Made by a program: the position numbers and the translations under genes. This document shows positions 58,856-64,000 of a stretch of 64,000 nucleotides of DNA, in pieces; within the stretch, counting starts at the first letter, position 1; every line of letters starts with the position of its first letter. The DNA is taken from the NCBI RefSeq assembly GCF_016921115.1, contig NZ_JAFFZS010000003.1, positions 1 through 64,000 of the forward strand. Reading direction: 5' to 3'. Source of the DNA: Streptomyces actuosus. GTDB taxonomy: Bacteria; Actinomycetota; Actinomycetes; Streptomycetales; Streptomycetaceae. Under the pieces are notes generated by a model, which saw nothing but the letters and a program-made list of their open reading frames with translations, searched no databases and was not told the DNA's origin.

Positions 58856-60361
58856 GTGCTGAGTGTCGTCACCTTCCTGCCGCTGCTGGTCTGCGCGGTG
58901 CTGCTGATCCTGTCGCGCGTTCTCCCCGACCGTGCCTACGTCCTGATCTGGATCACCGCCGCCGCCGTCGACCTCGCCCTGGTCGTCGTGCTGTGGGCGG
59001 GCTTCGACACGGGCGGCGGAACGCAGTACGAGCAGCGGGCGCGCTGGATCCCCAGCGCCGGGGTGGGCTACCACGTGGGCGTCGACGGCCTGTCGCTGCC
59101 CCTCGTCGCACTCACCTGCCTGCTGTTCCTGGCCGTCGCCGTGTACTCGCTGCGGGAGCACCGGCGGGTGCGCTCCTACGTCTGCCTGTTCCTGTTCCTG
59201 CAGACCGTCAGCACCGGGCTGTTCGTCGCGCTCGACCTGATCCTGTTCTTCGTCTTCTTCGACCTGTCGATCGTCGGCATGTTCTTCGTCATCGCCGGCT
59301 GGGGCCACGGCGAGCGTGCCCGTGCGGCGGCGCTGAAGTTCTTCCTCTACACCTTCGTCGGCTCCCTGGCTCTGCTGCTGGGCTTCATCGGCCTCTATCT
59401 GGCCGCCGACCCGCACACCTTCGACATCACCGACCTCACCCGTGCCGCCCCGCTGGCCGGACGCGGCGCGTACGCGGGACTGGTCCTGCTGGCGGTCGGC
59501 GTCGGACTGGCGGTCAAGACACCTACCGTGCCCTTCCACACATGGCTTCCGCCCGCCCACACCGACGCCCCCGCCGCCGGCTCGGCGATCCTCGCAGGCG
59601 TCCTGCTGAAGATGGGGACGTACGGATTCGTCCGCATCGCCATGCCGCTGCTCCCCGGCAGCTGGCGCCGCTACGCCCTGGCCGTCGTCGTCGTCGGGGT
59701 CGTGTCGGTGGTGTACGGGGCACTGGTCGCGCTGGCACAGACCGACTTCAAACGCATGGTCGCGTACACGTCCGTCAACCACATGGGCTACGTCGTCCTC
59801 GCCGTCGGTGCCGCCGGGTCCCTGGCCGGCACCGACGCCCAGGCCCGCTCCCTCGCCGTCACCGGTGCGGTCACCCAGATGGTCAGCCACGGACTCATCA
59901 CCGGCGCCCTGTTCCTGCTCACCGGCGTCCTGTACGACCGCGGCGGCACGTACGCGATCGATGCCTACTCCGGCCTGGCCGCCCACACCCCGCGCTTCGC
60001 CGCGGCCACGGCCGTCGCCGCGTTCGCCAGTCTCGGCATCCCGGGCTTCTCCGGCTTCATCGCCGAGTTCCAGATCTTCACCGGCTCCCTCGCCTCCCGG
60101 ACGACCGCCACCGCCATCGCCCTGACCGGCATCATCGTCACCGCCGCCCTGTTCCTCACCGCGCTGCGGCGCATGTTCCTGGGCGCCGCGCGCCTTCCCC
60201 CGACCATCCCCGCGGCCGGCATCACGGACCTGCACCGCCACGAGGCACTCCCCACCGTCGCCCTGCTCGCCCTCGCCACGGTGATCGGTGTGGTCCCCCG
60301 CTGGCTCCTGGACGTCATCGAACCGGCCGGTCGCACCCTGGCCGGGCTGGTGGCCCGATGA
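58856..60361 (+). CDS. nuoM: NADH-quinone oxidoreductase subunit M
   Basis: This 501-residue subunit keeps VKTPTVPFHTWLPPAHTDAP with its Lys, LLKMGTYGFVR and the C-terminal PGFSGFIAEFQI. The TM5 Glu of E. coli NuoM is Asp136 here (FFDLSIVGMFFVIAGW). The GTG start lies seven bases after the nuoL stop. Its function is proton translocation in the membrane arm. Confidence 0.95.
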   Translation: MLSVVTFLPLLVCAVLLILSRVLPDRAYVLIWITAAAVDLALVVVLWAGFDTGGGTQYEQRARWIPSAGVGYHVGVDGLSLPLVALTCLLFLAVAVYSLREHRRVRSYVCLFLFLQTVSTGLFVALDLILFFVFFDLSIVGMFFVIAGWGHGERARAAALKFFLYTFVGSLALLLGFIGLYLAADPHTFDITDLTRAAPLAGRGAYAGLVLLAVGVGLAVKTPTVPFHTWLPPAHTDAPAAGSAILAGVLLKMGTYGFVRIAMPLLPGSWRRYALAVVVVGVVSVVYGALVALAQTDFKRMVAYTSVNHMGYVVLAVGAAGSLAGTDAQARSLAVTGAVTQMVSHGLITGALFLLTGVLYDRGGTYAIDAYSGLAAHTPRFAAATAVAAFASLGIPGFSGFIAEFQIFTGSLASRTTATAIALTGIIVTAALFLTALRRMFLGAARLPPTIPAAGITDLHRHEALPTVALLALATVIGVVPRWLLDVIEPAGRTLAGLVAR

Positions 60362-61779
60362 ACGAGAACCTCACCGCCCTCATCCCCGAACTCGCCCTGC
60401 TCGGCGCCGCCGTCATCGGCCTGCTCACCGGCTCGTGGCTGCCCCGCCGACGCCAGTGCGCGATCGCCGTCCTCGCCGTCGCCGCCTGCGCGGCCGGGCT
60501 GTCGGCCACCGCCTTCACCCTGGCCACCGACCGCGAACAGACCGTCTTCTCCCATACCTTCGCCGCGGACACCGCGACCGGCATCGGGCGCCTCGTCGTC
60601 CTCGCCGCCCTGCTCCTGATCATCGGCATGTCCACGGAGACCGTGCGGGGCCACGCCCGAGAGACCGAGTACTGGGTGCTCCTGCTGCTGACCGGCGCCG
60701 GCACCCTGGCCCTGATCGGGGCGAACGACCTGCTGATGCTCTTCGCCGCCTACCTGCTCGCCAGCATCCCCGCCTATGCCCTCGCCGGCTTCGCCAAGGA
60801 CGCCTCCGGTACGGAAGCCGCCCTGAAGTACTACCTGATGGGCGCCCTGCTCGGTACCACCATGCTCGCCGGCACCGCCGTCCTGTACGCCGTCGGCCAC
60901 GGCACCCTCTACCGTGAACTGAACGCCGCCCTGCCCGCCGCCCCCTACGGCCTCGTCGCCGTCGGCCTGGTCGGAGTCCTGGCCGGGCTGCTCTTCAAGG
61001 CCGGTGCGGTGCCCGCCCACTTCTGGGTGCCCGACGTCACCGAGGGCGCCCCCGCACCGGTCGCCGCCTACGTCACCACCCTGCCCAAGGTCGGGGGCCT
61101 GATCGCCGGCTACCGCCTCCTCCACCAGGCCCTGCCCGGCAGCGACCTCAACTGGCCACTGCTGTTGGCGATCCTCGCCGCGGTCACCATGACCCTGGGC
61201 AACTTCGCGGCCTTCTTCCAACGCTCCGTCACCCGCCTGCTCGCCTACTCCACCATCAGCCAGGTCGGCTACCTCCTCATGGCTCTCACCGTCGCCACCC
61301 GGACCGACCTGGCCCAGCGGAGCCTGCTGTTCTACCTGGCCGCCTACGCCGCCACCAACCTCGGCGCCTTCGCGGTCGTCACCGAACTGCCCCGCGCACG
61401 CTCCCTGGACGACTACCGCGGGCTCGGCCGCCACCGTCCCGGTCTCGCCGCCGTGCTCGTCGTCTGCCTCCTCGGCCTCGTCGGCACCCCGCCGACCGGT
61501 GTCTTCCTCGGCAAACTGGAGGTCTTCAGCGCGACCATCGACGGTGGTCACACCTGGCTGGCGGTCGTCGCCGTCGCCAACACGGTCGCCTCCCTCTTCT
61601 ATTACCTGCGCTGGCTCGCCCCTGTGTTCACCACCACCGCCCCGGCGCCTGCCGCCGTCCAGGCCGCGCTGGGCCGTTGGGCCGCCGTCACCGCCTATAC
61701 GGCAGCCGCCCTTTCGCTGGCGCTCGGCATCGCCGGACAAGCCGTCCTCACGCTCGCTGACGGATCGCTGCTGCCGTGA
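60358..61779 (+). CDS. nuoN: NADH-quinone oxidoreductase subunit N
   Basis: This 473-residue subunit contains FKAGAVPAHFWVPDVTEGAP, TLPKVGGLIAGYRLL, LLAYSTISQVGYLLMAL and GTPPTGVFLGKLEVF. The TM5 region reads LFAAYLLASIPAYALAGF, where the usual Glu (ELLSLxLY) aligns with a Leu, an unusual loss. It overlaps nuoM by ATGA and ends the operon. Confidence 0.93.
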   Translation: MNENLTALIPELALLGAAVIGLLTGSWLPRRRQCAIAVLAVAACAAGLSATAFTLATDREQTVFSHTFAADTATGIGRLVVLAALLLIIGMSTETVRGHARETEYWVLLLLTGAGTLALIGANDLLMLFAAYLLASIPAYALAGFAKDASGTEAALKYYLMGALLGTTMLAGTAVLYAVGHGTLYRELNAALPAAPYGLVAVGLVGVLAGLLFKAGAVPAHFWVPDVTEGAPAPVAAYVTTLPKVGGLIAGYRLLHQALPGSDLNWPLLLAILAAVTMTLGNFAAFFQRSVTRLLAYSTISQVGYLLMALTVATRTDLAQRSLLFYLAAYAATNLGAFAVVTELPRARSLDDYRGLGRHRPGLAAVLVVCLLGLVGTPPTGVFLGKLEVFSATIDGGHTWLAVVAVANTVASLFYYLRWLAPVFTTTAPAPAAVQAALGRWAAVTAYTAAALSLALGIAGQAVLTLADGSLLP

Positions 61780-61863
61780 CATGAACGGTGAGGGCCGAAC
61801 CCGCTTTTCGGTACCTCCCACCCATTGTCCCCGTTCCGGACTCAGGCGCCCCCACCTAGGCGT

Positions 61864-62604
61864 ATGGTGTCGGCCAGTCACCATCTTGGCACCAGCGAAG
61901 CTGAGTCATACTTTCGTTCGATCGTTGAGGCGTGCGTGGGGAACATCAAAAGACATCTTGGCCGCTGGGCGTTCGGGATCGGGCTGGTTTCCGGTGTGAT
62001 CACGATCTTTGTTTTCGCCACGGGATGGGCATCTTTTCCCGCTCTCCTGGGCGGATCGACCGGAGAGGGTCCCAAAGCCCCCGGAGCCTCGGCACCGGCA
62101 GAGGGCGGGACGTCCTCACCGCTCTCCGGCTCGCCGGGTACGACGGGACCTGCGCCGATCGGCACGGGCACGTCTGGCGGTGAGGATTCGGCACCCTCGG
62201 GCCCGCCGCCCGCGGACCTCCAGGAGGGTGAGCCTGCGCCGGGGCCCTCGGCGTCCGGATCCGCGGGCGGGGGACCACTGCTCATCCGGATCAAGATGGG
62301 CAGGACGGGAAAGGTAGGTGTGGACACGTGGCGCAAGGGGGCTGCGCCGGGAGCCAATACCGAGGTCTACGACACAGCCGGCGGACAACTCGGCTTCGGC
62401 TGCTACGTCCAATGGACGCTCTACCGCCAGGGTGATCCCATTCGCACCGCGAAGAGCGGTGCCTGCCGCTCCGGCGGAATCACCATGTTCGGATTCGGCG
62501 ACAGTCTTGACGCCGCCGGCACGTATCGCCTCACCGCCCGTGTGACCACCGACTCGGGTGTCGACGGATCGGAATCCTACGATTTCACGGTGGTCGACAG
62601 CTGA
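61864..62604 (+). CDS. Single-pass membrane protein with Ig-like extracellular domain
   Basis: This 246-residue protein has a short cytoplasmic part, one hydrophobic helix (about 35-55, GIGLVSGVITIFVFATGWAS), a long Gly/Pro/Ser linker (about 60-130) and a C-terminal beta-rich domain with two Cys (YVQWTLYRQGDP, SGACRSGG, GTYRLTARVTTDSG). The domain looks Ig- or PKD-like. The start is uncertain; a GTG at 61936 with TTGAGG upstream is an alternative. Function unknown. Confidence 0.65.
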   Translation: MVSASHHLGTSEAESYFRSIVEACVGNIKRHLGRWAFGIGLVSGVITIFVFATGWASFPALLGGSTGEGPKAPGASAPAEGGTSSPLSGSPGTTGPAPIGTGTSGGEDSAPSGPPPADLQEGEPAPGPSASGSAGGGPLLIRIKMGRTGKVGVDTWRKGAAPGANTEVYDTAGGQLGFGCYVQWTLYRQGDPIRTAKSGACRSGGITMFGFGDSLDAAGTYRLTARVTTDSGVDGSESYDFTVVDS

Positions 62605-62712
62605 ATTCACCTGTACAACGGTCCGCAAACGCGGGCGCCCCGAATTCCTTTTCCGGTAGAACCGGGTGAGCTCCGGGCACGTCGTCGCGCGACGGAGAGG
62701 GGCGCGGCCGCC

Positions 62713-63708
62713 CTACGGCTTGGTGAAGCGGGTGGCGCGGGAGAATCTCAGCGGGACCGGCAGGGCGCCGGAGGTCAGCTTGGCGGCCAGGTCCTGGGCC
62801 TCCCGCTTGGTGAATCCTCCGGTGATCTGCGCATTTCCCCCGGTCAGTGCCTGACTGACGGAGGGCGCCGACACGACTTCGCCGTCGACGACGATGGCGA
62901 ACTGGTTCTGCGGTGGCGCACTCTGGGAGAGCTGCCCGGTGGCGACGGCGAACTTCTTGGTTCCCTTGGCGGTGAAGGCCAACTCGATGATCCAGCCTTG
63001 CGCGGCCGCGCTGTCGTAGGTCGCCTTGGCCGACTTGATGTCACTGCCGTCGAGTATGGCCGGTCCCAGTACGTACTTCGACGATGTCCGTCCTGAGCTG
63101 CCCTTCGCGTCGCAGGCGAGGACGGGGGCGTCGGGGCTCGCTTCCAGGTCGGTCTCGGCGTGCGCGCTGCTGGCGGAGCAGTCCAGCGCCGCGAACTCGG
63201 CTTCGAGGGAGTGCGCCGAGTCCGGGTCGGCGTTGCCGGTGGGAACCGCCTGCGGGGTGGCGGAGGCATCGGCGCGCAGGTCTTGGGTGACGGCACGGCC
63301 CAGCGCCGAGGGACTGGGACTGGGCTGATCCGTGGGTATCCCGGAAACCCCGATCGCCAGCACGGGGCGGAAGCGGAGTTGCCCGAAAGTCCCCAGTTCC
63401 TTCAACTGCTCCGTGGCATAGGGGCCGGTCACGGTGACGGAGCCGCTCTCCGACGCGATCCGCACCTCTGCCATCCCCAGGTTCTTCGCCCGTGCCCGCA
63501 TCCGGTCGACCGTCCGGGTCAGGCTGTCGGCCGTGGCCGACGCCGTCACGTCGAACGTCACCTGGGACCAGTCCGCGGTGGTGGCGGCTGCGCCGGCGCC
63601 GGGCGGTGTCGGGCCGGACCGAGCCGACGAGGTGTCCGAGCAGCCGGTCAGCACGGCCACGCCCAGGCACAGGGCAAGGGACGCGTGTCTTGCCTGAAGG
63701 GAACGCAC
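62713..63708 (-). CDS. SecD P1-head-like lipoprotein
   Basis: This 331-residue protein has a lipobox (AVLTGC) near residue 23 and then a region homologous only to the extracytoplasmic P1 domain of SecD: VDRMRARAKNLGMAEVRIAS, SKYVLGPAILDGSDIKSAKA, NQFAIVVDGEVVSAPSVSQA and AQITGGFTKREAQDLAAKL. The SecD membrane helices are missing; the protein ends at GALPVPLRF. It would be lipid-anchored outside the cell and could assist secretion or folding. The GTG at 63708 has GAAGGGAAC nearby. Confidence 0.78.
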   Translation of the reverse strand: MRSLQARHASLALCLGVAVLTGCSDTSSARSGPTPPGAGAAATTADWSQVTFDVTASATADSLTRTVDRMRARAKNLGMAEVRIASESGSVTVTGPYATEQLKELGTFGQLRFRPVLAIGVSGIPTDQPSPSPSALGRAVTQDLRADASATPQAVPTGNADPDSAHSLEAEFAALDCSASSAHAETDLEASPDAPVLACDAKGSSGRTSSKYVLGPAILDGSDIKSAKATYDSAAAQGWIIELAFTAKGTKKFAVATGQLSQSAPPQNQFAIVVDGEVVSAPSVSQALTGGNAQITGGFTKREAQDLAAKLTSGALPVPLRFSRATRFTKP

Positions 63709-63886
63709 GACGGGCAGCCTCTCATGTCGAACACCGCGTATGCCGGTAAATGCGCGAATCCCCGGCACCGGACCTGACGATGCATCAGGCCGGGCGGTGG
63801 TCCGAGGCGTGCGTGGACGGTGAGCGGGGCGTGCAGTCGGCCGTGGGCGCGGAGCCCGGCCCGACGGACCTGTGGCGACGCTGCGT

Positions 63887-63923
63887 CCGCCGGCCCGCGG
63901 CGTTCGGAGTCGCGGGCCGGCGG
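63887..63923. terminator. Hairpin near the window end
   Basis: Bases 63887-63899 and 63911-63923 are a perfect 13-base inverted repeat (arm CCGCCGGCCCGCG) with an 11-base loop. It lies about 180 bases upstream of the SecD-like gene and may terminate a transcript entering from beyond the window. Confidence 0.65.
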
Positions 63924-64000
63924 GCTGGGCGGCGGCGCGCGCAGGCGTCACCTTGCAGCCGTGCCGCAGGCAGTGGTCGACCGGTGACCGTGGGCGGGTG

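Noticed and set aside
1-64000. CRISPR arrays, tRNA or rRNA genes
   Set aside because: No regularly spaced repeats of 24-40 bases, no cloverleaf with a TTC arm, and no rRNA sequence was recognised.

Overview
The window is 64 kb of very high-GC actinobacterial chromosome. Third-codon G/C bias, frequent GTG starts, a conservon, type B L31, several F420-linked oxidoreductases, a second reduced complex I operon and DUF5709/DUF6397-type proteins all point to Streptomyces. No rRNA, tRNA or CRISPR array was seen.

Left part (1-27337). The window opens in the 3' end of an IS630-type transposase. Mostly single housekeeping or accessory genes follow: a phytase-like esterase, an MpaB/DUF2236 oxygenase, a clipped alpha/beta-hydrolase, a methyltransferase, and a conservon (roadblock, DUF742, GTPase) whose upstream membrane sensor is truncated and whose kinase is missing. 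Then come an F420 PPOX enzyme divergent from a second roadblock gene, TesB, a DUF3516-type DExH helicase, a YdjM-like hydrolase, ribosomal protein L31B, an asymmetric heterodimeric ABC exporter, a YkuD lipoprotein, a MarR/ABC divergent pair, an MltG homologue, a flavin monooxygenase and YjbQ.

Middle part (27338-36748) is an accessory, decaying region. It holds remnants of RHS, two related transposases, an IS256 transposase, a tyrosinase and a serine recombinase. Among them are intact genes: a secreted cationic protein with a membrane partner, a DUF4177 protein, a type III polyketide synthase, and a PAS-GAF-SpoIIE-HATPase regulator.

Right part (36749-64000) returns to ordinary chromosome: a DHA2 MFS exporter, a PP2C phosphatase, a run of small proteins, CapA, archease, two F420 enzymes, a LysR-like sensor without a DNA-binding domain, an Lrp/FUSC divergent pair with a repeated operator, a lactonase gene with a DasR-like box, a degenerate CbiX-like protein, a BadF-type (N-acetylglucosamine) kinase, and uracil-DNA glycosylase. 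Next is a seven-subunit membrane-arm complex I operon (nuoA-[NuoB/D-like relic]-H-J-K-L-M-N). The window ends with a single-pass membrane protein and a SecD-P1-like lipoprotein.

The most interesting leads are the two-gene secreted/membrane pair at 28262-29441, the complex I operon stripped of its peripheral arm, the ABC heterodimer with one intact and one ruined ATP site, and the type III PKS surviving inside the decayed island. Functional names rest on remembered family motifs; no database search was run.
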